11,953 nt of DNA from Thiomargarita sp. (lineage in GTDB: Bacteria > Pseudomonadota > Gammaproteobacteria > Beggiatoales > Beggiatoaceae). This document shows, one piece after another, positions 1 through 6,571 of the stretch. The position numbers and the translations under genes were made by a program. The notes beneath the pieces were generated by a model that saw only the letters and a list, made by a program, of their open reading frames with translations, made no database searches and had not been told where the DNA came from. The DNA lies in contig DYNO01000098.1 of NCBI GenBank assembly GCA_020721025.1, forward strand, positions 1 through 11,953, given 5' to 3'. Position 1 is the stretch's first letter. Every line of letters starts with the position of its first letter.

Positions 1-37
1 TTCCAAGCTGGAATAGTTAATCATTTTGTACTTGGAA
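1..37. repeat. Short nested inverted repeats upstream of the microprotein gene
   Basis: TTCCAAG at 1-7 is the reverse complement of CTTGGAA at 31-37. A tighter inverted repeat, TTCCA/TGGAA with a 3-base centre, lies at 1-13. They sit immediately before the ribosome binding site of the gene at 51. They could be an operator, the tail of an upstream terminator cut by the window edge, or chance. Nothing in the sequence decides between these. Confidence 0.3.
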
Positions 38-50
38 TAGGAGAATTGAC

Positions 51-272
51 ATGCCTCGCGAGTTTGAGCATATTCCGCATTATCATTATCATCCACCCCA
101 TCATCAACACTTAACCCTGTCACCGGGAGGTGGAAATGGTGGAGGTGACAGTGGCGGCTTAGTTGGAGCAATTGGTGTTTCTATGGCAGCAAATCCTGCA
201 TTATGGATTGTTGGAGGAATAATTATCGGTGGGATAATCATCTATGCGCTCACTAGGGAAGAAGAAGCCTGA
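51..272 (+). CDS. His-rich, glycine-zipper single-pass membrane microprotein (unknown function)
   Basis: This is a 73-residue protein that I do not recognise. Seen in the sequence: a histidine/aromatic/proline-rich N-terminus with seven His between residues 7 and 20; a flexible glycine linker at about 26-36 (GGGNGGGDSGG); then a hydrophobic stretch at about 37-67 whose end contains GGIIIGGIII, a glycine-zipper pattern typical of helices that pack or oligomerise in a membrane. The tail is short and charged (TREEEA). The start is well supported: AGGAG at 39-43 lies seven bases before ATG, and a hairpin with G-U pairs that fit the plus-strand RNA follows 48 bases after the stop. No signal peptide precedes the His segment, so the His segment would lie on one side of a single-pass helix. 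Inference: it may bind metal through the His cluster. A bacteriocin-like peptide or a small membrane-active toxin are alternatives. The gene is probably real; its function is unknown. Confidence 0.7.
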   Translation: MPREFEHIPHYHYHPPHHQHLTLSPGGGNGGGDSGGLVGAIGVSMAANPALWIVGGIIIGGIIIYALTREEEA

Positions 273-320
273 GAGATACCGCAGGAATAAAGAGTGTTAA
301 TTAATCTTGCATATCATAAT

Positions 321-360
321 GTCTGAACTATGTTTTAAATCAATTAGATATAGTTCAGAC
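321..360 (+). terminator. Hairpin terminator after the microprotein gene
   Basis: GTCTGAACTAT (321-331) and ATAGTTCAGAC (350-360) form a perfect 11-bp stem. It extends inward by four more pairs, two of which are G-U pairs only in the plus-strand RNA; on the minus strand they would be C-A mismatches. That asymmetry points to function in plus-strand RNA. The stem is followed by UUU, then a mixed A/U-rich stretch, so the U-tract is short. It lies 48 bases after the stop of the gene at 51-272. It could also partly stop transcription arriving on the minus strand from the nucleotidyltransferase gene. Confidence 0.6.
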
Positions 361-371
361 TTTCAGTTATA

Positions 372-398
372 TTAAATTACTTTCTTTTCTAAACCGAG
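372..398 (-). repeat. Displaced copy of the 3' end of the M16C peptidase gene
   Basis: Read on the minus strand this gives Leu-Gly-Leu-Glu-Lys-Lys-Val-Ile-stop, identical to the last eight residues and stop of the peptidase gene that ends at 949. The two copies match at 23 of 27 bases (372-398 against 949-975), in the same orientation. All four differences are synonymous (CTC/TTG, GAA/GAG, GTA/GTG). Similarity stops abruptly beyond the stop codon and becomes weak on the other side, although a Lys-Ile about a dozen codons upstream may also correspond. A stop codon at 449-451 closes this frame further upstream, so nothing here is a working gene. It is either the displaced end of the gene after an element inserted, or the last scrap of a duplicated peptidase gene. 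Confidence 0.65.
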
Positions 399-511
399 TA
401 GAGTTTTGAAGGGCGGAAATCCATTGAAAACTGGGTTAATCTTGCCAATTATCTAAACATACTGTGATTATCTGATGTAGTTTTGGAATTTTGTGAACTA
501 ACACATCCCAC

Positions 512-575
512 ACTTAATAAATAACAAGTTTCGTCTCGAATATGTCGTAAATATTCATAGGCTGAGGGGGGACAT
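512..575 (-). pseudogene. HEPN-domain (HepT/DUF86-like) toxin remnant, frameshifted and truncated
   Basis: On the minus strand, out of frame with the nucleotidyltransferase, codons from 556 down to 512 read EYLRHIRDETCYLLS. This resembles the first helix of DUF86/HepT-type HEPN proteins that pair with MNT nucleotidyltransferases. An ATG at 575-573 overlaps the end of the nucleotidyltransferase gene, preceded at eight bases by AAGGA (584-588 on the plus strand as TCCTT), which is the usual translationally coupled layout. A run of six C (566-571, G on plus) follows. With five C the ATG would read straight into EYLRHIRDET; with six it ends after MSPLSL. Beyond 512 the similarity stops and the frame closes at 449-451, so most of the HEPN domain, including its RX4-6H active site, is gone. 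The gene is dead even if the homopolymer length is a sequencing error. Confidence 0.7.
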
Positions 576-864
576 ATTCCACTTCCTTGAGAACATAAGG
601 TCTAATATAGGGGCTTAAGGATTCGGCAGTCACAACTTCCACAGGATATGGCAAACTATTTTCCAACAAGTCACAAATCTGCATGAAATTGTCAAAATTC
701 TTTTGTTCAGGTTCAAATTCCACCAATAAATCAATATCGCTGTTTTGGTGTGGTGTATTACGCACCCGAGAGCCGAATAAACCTAGGCGTTTTACCCCCA
801 ATCTATTGAGTTGCATACTTTTGGATTGAAGAATGGTGAAAATCATCGTTTTATCGAGTTGCAT
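514..864 (-). CDS. MNT-type nucleotidyltransferase (MntA-like antitoxin), C-terminus altered by frameshift
   Basis: This 116-residue protein belongs to the minimal nucleotidyltransferase family. The exact GSX10DXD signature is present: Gly31-Ser32, then Asp43 and Asp45 in NSDIDLLVEF. The position that usually holds the third metal-binding Asp is Glu76 (PVEVVT), a conservative change whose effect on activity is unknown. In known MntA/HepT pairs this enzyme AMPylates and silences the neighbouring HEPN ribonuclease. Here that partner survives only as a stub. Residues after about 99 (ending NIYDIFETKLVIY) come from reading the HEPN start in the wrong frame; with one C fewer in the run at 566-571 the protein would stop after EYVPLSL at 102 residues, which is near the family norm. 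Start: ATG at 864 with AAGGA five bases upstream. It follows the M16C peptidase on the same strand, 84 bases downstream, with a hairpin between. Probably an orphaned antitoxin. Confidence 0.85.
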   Translation of the reverse strand: MQLDKTMIFTILQSKSMQLNRLGVKRLGLFGSRVRNTPHQNSDIDLLVEFEPEQKNFDNFMQICDLLENSLPYPVEVVTAESLSPYIRPYVLKEVEYVPPQPMNIYDIFETKLVIY

Positions 865-899
865 TGAAATCCTTGTAATGAAGTATTTTTGTAGGACAT

Positions 900-928
900 C
901 TCGCTACCAAGTTCAACTTAGTAACGAG
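900..928 (-). other. Near-perfect 14-bp hairpin between peptidase and nucleotidyltransferase genes
   Basis: CTCGCTACCAAGTT at 900-913 faces AACTTAGTAACGAG at 915-928. Read as plus-strand RNA there are two C-A mismatches; read as minus-strand RNA both become G-U pairs, so the whole stem closes. This suggests that the structure acts in minus-strand RNA, downstream of the peptidase stop at 949. No U-tract follows, so it is not a classic intrinsic terminator. A 3'-end stabilising hairpin or a processing site between the two genes fits better. Confidence 0.5.
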
Positions 929-948
929 TCAAATTTGTCAACCTGTCT

Positions 949-975
949 TTAAATCACTTTCTTCTCTAAACCCAA
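949..975 (-). repeat. Native copy of the direct repeat at 372-398 (3' end of the peptidase gene)
   Basis: These last nine codons of the peptidase gene are repeated at 372-398 with four synonymous changes. The pair of repeats brackets the nucleotidyltransferase/HEPN remnant and begins exactly at the stop codon. This resembles attachment-site duplication at a gene's 3' end. Confidence 0.6.
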
Positions 976-3855
976 CTCCGGCGGCAATTCACTGATTTTC
1001 TGCGCGTTGCTGACCACTGCGACATGAGCCCGCTCCGGTTGCAAATAAGTCGCGGCAACTCGTTGTAAATCTGCAACTGTCACCTTTAAAATCTGTTTGC
1101 GAAATTCCCGACGTTGCGTTGGAGTCCGTTGCTGCAAACTCTCAAAAAAGCTGTGCATCGCATCTCCCGCAGGCGATCCGGGGCGATCAATTTGAGAAAT
1201 CACGCCTAAAATAGCTTCTTCCAACGCATTGGCTTGATGGGTCGTATTTTGCAACCAATCGAGAGAAAAATCAAAGGCTTGTAACGTTTCCGCCAGTCGC
1301 GGATCACGGTAGGAATAAAACCGAAATGTCCCCGTGTCCGAATTGTAGCCCGCCCCGCCACCATACGCCCCGCCCTGTTCCCGTATCGCACGATGCAAAT
1401 AGCCATTGCGTAGGAAATTGCCCAGCACTTGTAACGCCGGTGCATCTGGATGACTCAATGCCACCGTAGGATAGGCTTTGGCACAAAAATTAATTTGCGT
1501 ATTGGTCGCCCACGCCTGTTTAATGGTCGTTTGAATGGGATTCACAGCAAATTCAACATGTTCACCACAATACGCCGCTTGCTGCCAACACGTTACCAAA
1601 CTTTCTGCCATCTGGGCGCGCACTTCGGCTTCGCTGACAGTGACAAATTGGCGTGGGGCATTTAACAGTAACTCACGGATTCTTAACAATTTTTCTGACA
1701 ATGCTTGTAATTGTGCTGGATCATTCAACTGTTCATCCAAATTGCGAATAAATTGAATCCCTTGCAACCCATTCCAACGATGCGATAACGCGCTGACCGG
1801 ACTCAAATTACTGCTCGCCGCCAACATTGCCAAAACATGTCCGCGATCAGTGATGCTGTTATCCACATCGGCGCGCATCTGCTGCATAAGTTCTTGTAAA
1901 CGAGATAATTCATCAAAACGAGCCAATTCCAAAGTATCATGCAGTAACTGAGTCATTTCCGCTTGATTACGCACTAACGCCTTGCTGGATAACGCAAAAA
2001 TACTTTTCATCTGCTGCACATTGTCAATATTGCCACGAATGGAAATGCGCGCGTGGATGTCGCCCGTGAATAAGGCTTGTTTTTCAGCAATTTGCAGATA
2101 ATCTTCCTCACCTACGCCGACTTCGGTCAAACAATCGCAAAAGGTTGGGAGTAAATCCACCAATTCATCTGGAAACTGCGGCAGATCGATCACAATTGCT
2201 TGATAAACCATGCCGTTAGTGCTGCGAGTGAACCATGTCGCGGGAAAATTGCCGATTTGCCCCGTTTCGCCTTCAGGAATTTTAATGTCTTCAGGAATGT
2301 CTGCCAAGGTGACCTTGGGCAAAATTTCCATATCATCAAGCTGCATCTGACGGTTTTGTAAGGCTTGTGCTTGGTCAATCAGTGATTTTTGGTCAGTTTC
2401 AGTTAAATTGGCTTGCAACTCGGCTAAACGAGCAGTTTCTTCCGCTTGCTGGCGCGCCGAAAGCTCGGTATCTGGTTGCATCACCACGCGAACACGATGC
2501 GGATTGTTGAGCAGTAACTCTTTGACTAAATTTGGAATAAATTGCGGATTTTGACAATCTTCTCGCAATTGGTTCAATACCGCGTCAATGTTCAATGTGG
2601 CAATTGGATCACCGCCGTGTAATGTGGGAGAAAGCATGTTGACCAATAAATGCAAGCCGTAGGGAAAATGATCGCCGGTAATTTCCCGTTGATGTAATTC
2701 TAGTTGATGCAACACGGAATCCACTTGAATTTGTGGCACGCCTTTTTCAGCAACTTCTTGTAATGTCTCAAGAATTAACGTTTCCACCGCATCGGCATCT
2801 TCGGGATTGGAGCCTTCTAAACCGCACACAAACATGGTTTCTCGCGTGTGATCGCTGAAGCCGCATAATTGCGAGGGCGAAGTGCCTAACTCACTGGTTT
2901 CTAACACATAACGCAGCGGCGAAGCACTGTTATCTAACAAGACTCCCGATAATAACGTCATATTCATCAAGGCGCGCAAGTCGGTATTTTTGCCCAACAA
3001 CCAACCGAGTATAATGTGGGTTTTATCTTGCACACTTTCTTGCGCATCCAAGGCGTAACTTTCGACCACGCGTATTGGTTGAGAATAACGTTGCTCGTCA
3101 GGAATGTGTAAATTAAGCTCTTGTTTTTGAAAATATTGTAATGCCGCAGTTTCAAACAATGCGTGATGTTGCGCCACCGGATAATTGCCATAGGTCATGA
3201 AAACAGCATTGGACGGATGATAATGACTGGTGTGAAAATGCTTGAGTTGTTCGTAACTTAGCTTCGGAATGTCTTGAGGATCACCGCCGCTGTTGTAATG
3301 ATAGGTGATCGTGGGGAATAGGTGCGCGCACACGATTTCATTGAGCTTGCGAATCGCTGAACTCATTGCTCCTTTCATTTCGTTGAAAACCACGCCTTTA
3401 TAAATCAGTGGTGACTTCAGATCATCCAACTGACTGAATTCTAAACGATGTCCTTCTTGCGCGAAATCCAGCGGATCAAGTTTGGGAAAAAAGACCGCAT
3501 CGAGATAAACTTGTAATAAATTATTGAAATCTTTGGCATTCTGGGTCGCAAACGGGTAAGCCGTCCAATCGCTACTGGTAAACGCATTCATGAAGGTGTT
3601 AAGCGAGCGACGCGCCATCATGAAGAACGGATCCCGCACCGGATAACGCTGACTGCCGCACAACGTGGTGTGTTCCAAAATATGGGCAACACCAGTGGAA
3701 TCTTGGGGCACGGTGAGAAAACCAATTAAAAACGCGTTGTTGTCGTCATCCGCAGCGAGGTGAAAATGACGCGCCCCCGTTTCAAGATGAGCGTATTCAG
3801 TGACGGTGATTTTTAAATTTGGAATATCAATCTGTTGAATCGTGGTAAACGTCAT
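949..3855 (-). CDS. M16C family zinc metallopeptidase (presequence protease-like)
   Basis: This 968-residue peptidase is full length for the PreP/insulinase M16C subfamily. The inverted zinc motif HILEH (His58, Glu61, His62) is followed by LCGSQRYPVRDPFFMM, a characteristic M16C run. The third zinc ligand is Glu159 in VFNEMKGAM, 97 residues after His62, which is the spacing known in human PreP. Near the C-terminal end REQGGAYGGG (Tyr about 831) carries the residues that hold the substrate backbone. Family members form a closed two-halved chamber and degrade unfolded peptides of up to about 65 residues; no signal peptide is visible, so it should act in the cytoplasm. The start at 3855 fits the family N-terminus, but only a weak purine-rich stretch (AAAAGA) precedes it. 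A possible -10 box TATACT lies at 3921-3916, without a good -35. The last nine codons are duplicated at 372-398. Confidence 0.93.
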   Translation of the reverse strand: MTFTTIQQIDIPNLKITVTEYAHLETGARHFHLAADDDNNAFLIGFLTVPQDSTGVAHILEHTTLCGSQRYPVRDPFFMMARRSLNTFMNAFTSSDWTAYPFATQNAKDFNNLLQVYLDAVFFPKLDPLDFAQEGHRLEFSQLDDLKSPLIYKGVVFNEMKGAMSSAIRKLNEIVCAHLFPTITYHYNSGGDPQDIPKLSYEQLKHFHTSHYHPSNAVFMTYGNYPVAQHHALFETAALQYFQKQELNLHIPDEQRYSQPIRVVESYALDAQESVQDKTHIILGWLLGKNTDLRALMNMTLLSGVLLDNSASPLRYVLETSELGTSPSQLCGFSDHTRETMFVCGLEGSNPEDADAVETLILETLQEVAEKGVPQIQVDSVLHQLELHQREITGDHFPYGLHLLVNMLSPTLHGGDPIATLNIDAVLNQLREDCQNPQFIPNLVKELLLNNPHRVRVVMQPDTELSARQQAEETARLAELQANLTETDQKSLIDQAQALQNRQMQLDDMEILPKVTLADIPEDIKIPEGETGQIGNFPATWFTRSTNGMVYQAIVIDLPQFPDELVDLLPTFCDCLTEVGVGEEDYLQIAEKQALFTGDIHARISIRGNIDNVQQMKSIFALSSKALVRNQAEMTQLLHDTLELARFDELSRLQELMQQMRADVDNSITDRGHVLAMLAASSNLSPVSALSHRWNGLQGIQFIRNLDEQLNDPAQLQALSEKLLRIRELLLNAPRQFVTVSEAEVRAQMAESLVTCWQQAAYCGEHVEFAVNPIQTTIKQAWATNTQINFCAKAYPTVALSHPDAPALQVLGNFLRNGYLHRAIREQGGAYGGGAGYNSDTGTFRFYSYRDPRLAETLQAFDFSLDWLQNTTHQANALEEAILGVISQIDRPGSPAGDAMHSFFESLQQRTPTQRREFRKQILKVTVADLQRVAATYLQPERAHVAVVSNAQKISELPPELGLEKKVI

Positions 3856-3976
3856 GGCGGTCTTTTGGTAAAGTGGCTAGGCTGAAAAAAAGAGAGATTT
3901 GAGATAAACTTTGTCAGTATAGAACCGGTTTGAAATCTTTAATACCAAGTAAAACAGGTCTATAATCCAAAAAGTA

Positions 3977-4005
3977 TTGACAAGCGAAGCGTACCACATT
4001 AAAAT
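3977..4005 (+). promoter_or_regulatory. Near-consensus sigma-70 promoter in front of the OrfB/TnpB remnant
   Basis: TTGACA at 3977-3982 and TAAAAT at 4000-4005 are separated by exactly 17 bases. Transcription would begin near 4012 and run into the gene stump at 4049, whose ribosome binding site (GAGGAAG, 4035-4041) lies seven bases before ATG. The leader also holds a small inverted repeat, TCCTC (4005-4009) with GAGGA (4035-4039), around CACA/TGTG. The promoter probably belonged to the insertion sequence and now points at the 3' end of the cytochrome gene. Confidence 0.65.
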
Positions 4006-4048
4006 CCTCGCCACAACTGAAATGTGACGCAACTGAGGAAGTTAAGCG

Positions 4049-4270
4049 ATGTTATTGGCACATAAAATTGAACTTCAACCCAATGAAGCACAAAAGGAAT
4101 ATCTGAATAAAGCCTGTGGCACGGTAAGACATTGTTACAATCAACTGCTTGAACGTTTTAGTAAGAAAGAAAATCCGTTCTCACTCAAAGCGGCGTATGA
4201 TTTTTATAGAACTGGTTTGACATCTTTTGCGTTTTTTACCGTGTGTCAGCAACATAATTTGTCATTCTAA
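4049..4270 (+). pseudogene. Truncated IS200/IS605-family OrfB (TnpB-like) N-terminal fragment
   Basis: The 73 codons start MLLAHKIELQPNEAQKEYL and continue with ACGTVRHCYN. This is the well-known N-terminal helix-turn-helix segment of OrfB/TnpB proteins, RNA-guided nucleases carried by IS200/IS605-type elements. Intact members are about 350-450 residues with a RuvC-like DED nuclease and a zinc ribbon. Here the similarity fades at about residue 54 (SLKAAYDFYRT, near 4212); the rest is unrelated sequence, and the frame stops at 4268-4270. There is no nuclease domain, no TnpA and no recognisable right end in the window. It overlaps by nine bases, tail to tail, the end of the cytochrome gene on the other strand, so a deletion has brought the two together. 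Promoter and ribosome binding site are still intact, so a short useless peptide could be made. Confidence 0.75.
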
Positions 4271-6226
4271 CAATGGAATATAATCAGGATAATACGTGCC
4301 GCCTTGTCCAAACGACAATTCTTTGTTAATTAATGTCTTACTCACGCCAACGCCATAAGTAAAATTACTAGGTTCTGGGTCAATCGGACGATCTGTGATG
4401 ATTTCTCCAAATTGATACGGTTGTCCATTTTGATGGGTCAAAGCATCTTGAGCTTGACGGTAATGACGAAACGTAAACGGAGTCTCTGCAAAAACATCCT
4501 TACCCAATTCATAACGTTGCGTGACCACGACTTGACGATAATGACGAGAATTTGCCAAACTGTCTTGCAGCAACGGATAAAGCAGTTCCGTGTGAATATG
4601 TCCTTGATTATTCAAATAATCGCCGCGAGCGGTGAATTCACGAATCAGTTTCAACCGTTGTTGTTGTTGAGTCAATAAATTCTCTGCATTACGGGTATCC
4701 AATTGCACCCAATCTGCGCTGTAACCCTTGGAAACTTGAATCATTGTGGCGAGAAAATTTTCCATCCGGGCGGGCATATCTCCATACAAACTCGCTCCAA
4801 CCACATGATCTAGAAAGAATCGAAATTCACCTTGTTGATGCCCACGATTTTGCGGATCGCCACGTTGCGCCCCCGTTCCAATCTGATAGCCTAAATAATC
4901 CATTTCTCCCCAGCCGTGCTCTGACCATTGTCGCGGTAAAGCCCAAGTGCTATCAACGGTATTGCCGGTGCCCGAGGTAAATATCGGACGGGGTTGACTT
5001 TCTTGAAACACATTGCCACTGTGACAACCCACGCATGACACCAATTCATTCGGCGTTTGTGGGCGCAATATTCCTTGAGCATCTTCAATATACCCTGCTA
5101 AATACCAACCCACTCCATTATCGATCCAACCTTGAGTTCGATGAGCGTAAATCGGCGCGCCTTCGTCTTTTTCTCCCGGTGGAATCGCTTCAGGAGAAAA
5201 TTCTTTATATTTATACATATAGCGAATTTCTTTCACCCGCCGCGCCCGCATTCCAGGAAATGGACTGACAGAGAGATCGTGACCATCCGCCGCAACATCG
5301 ACATAATGTAGGGGATGAGCGAATTCTGTCCCTATCGGATATAAACCGCGTTGCACTGGAATATTCATCGCCGCTCCAAAATAATTTTTAAAATCATTGG
5401 ATTGCAGTCGATCTTGAATCGCACGAGCGAGTAAATCCAAGTTGGCACGGTAAATGGCTAAGTCATAACGACCCTGAGTATCTTGCATAAATTGTTTCGG
5501 TAAACGCAGATAAATCCCAGAAACACTGCCAGAATTTGGCGTAAAAATCCCATAAGGCATAAAATTAATTGCCCGCCATCCCGTGATATAACCCCGCTCA
5601 TCACTGAAAAAACCATTTTCTGCCCGGCGACTGCGTATAAAACCATCGTCATTGGCAGGCAAATCAGCCGGGTCTAAACCGGGAAATAAGCGAAATGGAT
5701 GCTCAACTCCCGCATCCCAATTCAGCGATTGATACGGACGTTGTTGGTATGCCGCTGTCCAATTATCTTCTCGAACATAGGCTTGCATATCCCAATTTTG
5801 CGGATTGATGTTTAATTTTCTGACCGCATCCAGTAGTTTTTCAGGAAAAAGCGTATTTTCCCAAGGCGTGATGCTACCATTAGTAAAATGAGGATAACGA
5901 AGCGCGGCAAAGGCATATTCTTGTTGTAAATCACCGACTAACGGTTCATAACCTGCTTGAGGGGCATTGTTACCTAATTTGCGATTGAATAACCCGTTGG
6001 TATGACAGTATAAACACGCATTTTGAGTGCCTCCCGATGTTTCAATGTAGCATTGTGCGGGAATATGGGAATATGGGTTGCGCAAGGTAGAACGATCAAT
6101 TTGTTCACCTATCAAGGGCTTGGAGGTTGCTATTGAAAATGAAAGTTGGGTATTGCTGCCGTCATGGCATCCGCTGAGTATCCATGTCAACAATATAAAT
6201 TTACAAAGATTATTCAATAAAATCAT
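4262..6226 (-). CDS. Diheme cytochrome c-type lipoprotein of unknown function
   Basis: This protein has 654 residues. The N-terminus has a short hydrophobic core ending in the lipobox LSGC, so after cleavage Cys20 would carry the lipid and the protein would be anchored facing the periplasm or the outer membrane. Two c-type haem attachment motifs are seen: CLYCH (71-75) and CVGCH (398-402). They are 326 residues apart, so two separate haem modules are likely. The regions between and after are rich in Trp, Tyr, Asn and Pro, with no repeat or other motif that I can name. It may be a periplasmic electron carrier or an oxidase whose partner is not encoded nearby. The start at ATG 6226 gives a proper lipoprotein signal, although the ribosome binding site is weak (GAGA). 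Its 3' end overlaps the TnpB stump by nine bases; whether the last few residues are native or were trimmed by that rearrangement cannot be told here. Confidence 0.8.
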   Translation of the reverse strand: MILLNNLCKFILLTWILSGCHDGSNTQLSFSIATSKPLIGEQIDRSTLRNPYSHIPAQCYIETSGGTQNACLYCHTNGLFNRKLGNNAPQAGYEPLVGDLQQEYAFAALRYPHFTNGSITPWENTLFPEKLLDAVRKLNINPQNWDMQAYVREDNWTAAYQQRPYQSLNWDAGVEHPFRLFPGLDPADLPANDDGFIRSRRAENGFFSDERGYITGWRAINFMPYGIFTPNSGSVSGIYLRLPKQFMQDTQGRYDLAIYRANLDLLARAIQDRLQSNDFKNYFGAAMNIPVQRGLYPIGTEFAHPLHYVDVAADGHDLSVSPFPGMRARRVKEIRYMYKYKEFSPEAIPPGEKDEGAPIYAHRTQGWIDNGVGWYLAGYIEDAQGILRPQTPNELVSCVGCHSGNVFQESQPRPIFTSGTGNTVDSTWALPRQWSEHGWGEMDYLGYQIGTGAQRGDPQNRGHQQGEFRFFLDHVVGASLYGDMPARMENFLATMIQVSKGYSADWVQLDTRNAENLLTQQQQRLKLIREFTARGDYLNNQGHIHTELLYPLLQDSLANSRHYRQVVVTQRYELGKDVFAETPFTFRHYRQAQDALTHQNGQPYQFGEIITDRPIDPEPSNFTYGVGVSKTLINKELSFGQGGTYYPDYIPLLE

Positions 6227-6571
6227 GTTGATGTCTCGAAAAGTTTGGCAGTGATAACCGTAGGATAAAATTGAAAAGTGGTAGCTTTCCTGAGCAATAT
6301 GTCATTCAAGATGACCTTGATTTAAAGCTGATGTAAAAATTTGTTTGGATTAGATTAAGAATTACGCAACACAAGAGCGGTAGTTTTGACCGGGCGCACA
6401 CACGAATTTTAAAGTCGATAAGTTACAATTTATCTTTCATCCCAATTTATTATCACAACTTGTTGAAATACTTGAAATCGAAAAAATTAATAGGCAATCG
6501 CTCTACTCATTTTGCAATCTTCCTCAAAATATTGTATGCTAATAAAACAGTTACATCATTCTCACGCATCC
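6227..6571. other. Divergent intergenic region between the cytochrome gene and mutS
   Basis: These 345 AT-rich bases separate two genes that point away from each other. They hold the mutS promoter (6512-6540) and small hairpins such as GTCAT/ATGAC (6301-6305 and 6311-6315). I see no RNA gene or clear operator, and no convincing promoter for the cytochrome gene. Confidence 0.5.
6512..6540 (+). promoter_or_regulatory. mutS promoter
   Basis: TTGCAA at 6512-6517 and TATGCT at 6535-6540 are 17 bases apart. Transcription would start near 6547, about 25 bases before the ATG at 6572. The same DNA can be read as a TTG-initiated N-terminal extension of MutS, but a promoter here makes that extension very unlikely. 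Confidence 0.55.

Noticed and set aside
51..272. Class II bacteriocin precursor with double-glycine leader
   Set aside because: There are several Gly-Gly pairs, but no recognisable leader sequence, no transporter or immunity gene nearby, and the His-rich start is unlike known leaders.
566..571. The six-base G/C run as a phase-variation switch for the toxin
   Set aside because: Changing its length would restore only the first ~20 codons of the HEPN domain; the remainder is deleted, so no functional toxin could result. A decay scar or a sequencing error is more likely.
1450..1756. Plus-strand reading frames inside the M16C peptidase gene
   Set aside because: They lie antisense to a well-conserved gene, show no family features and have no ribosome binding sites; they are shadows of the real codons.
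6353..6372. AGAATTACGCAAC as the partner end of GGAGTTACGCAG at 11531-11542
   Set aside because: The similarity is short and in the same orientation, 5 kb apart across intact housekeeping genes; not credible as element ends.
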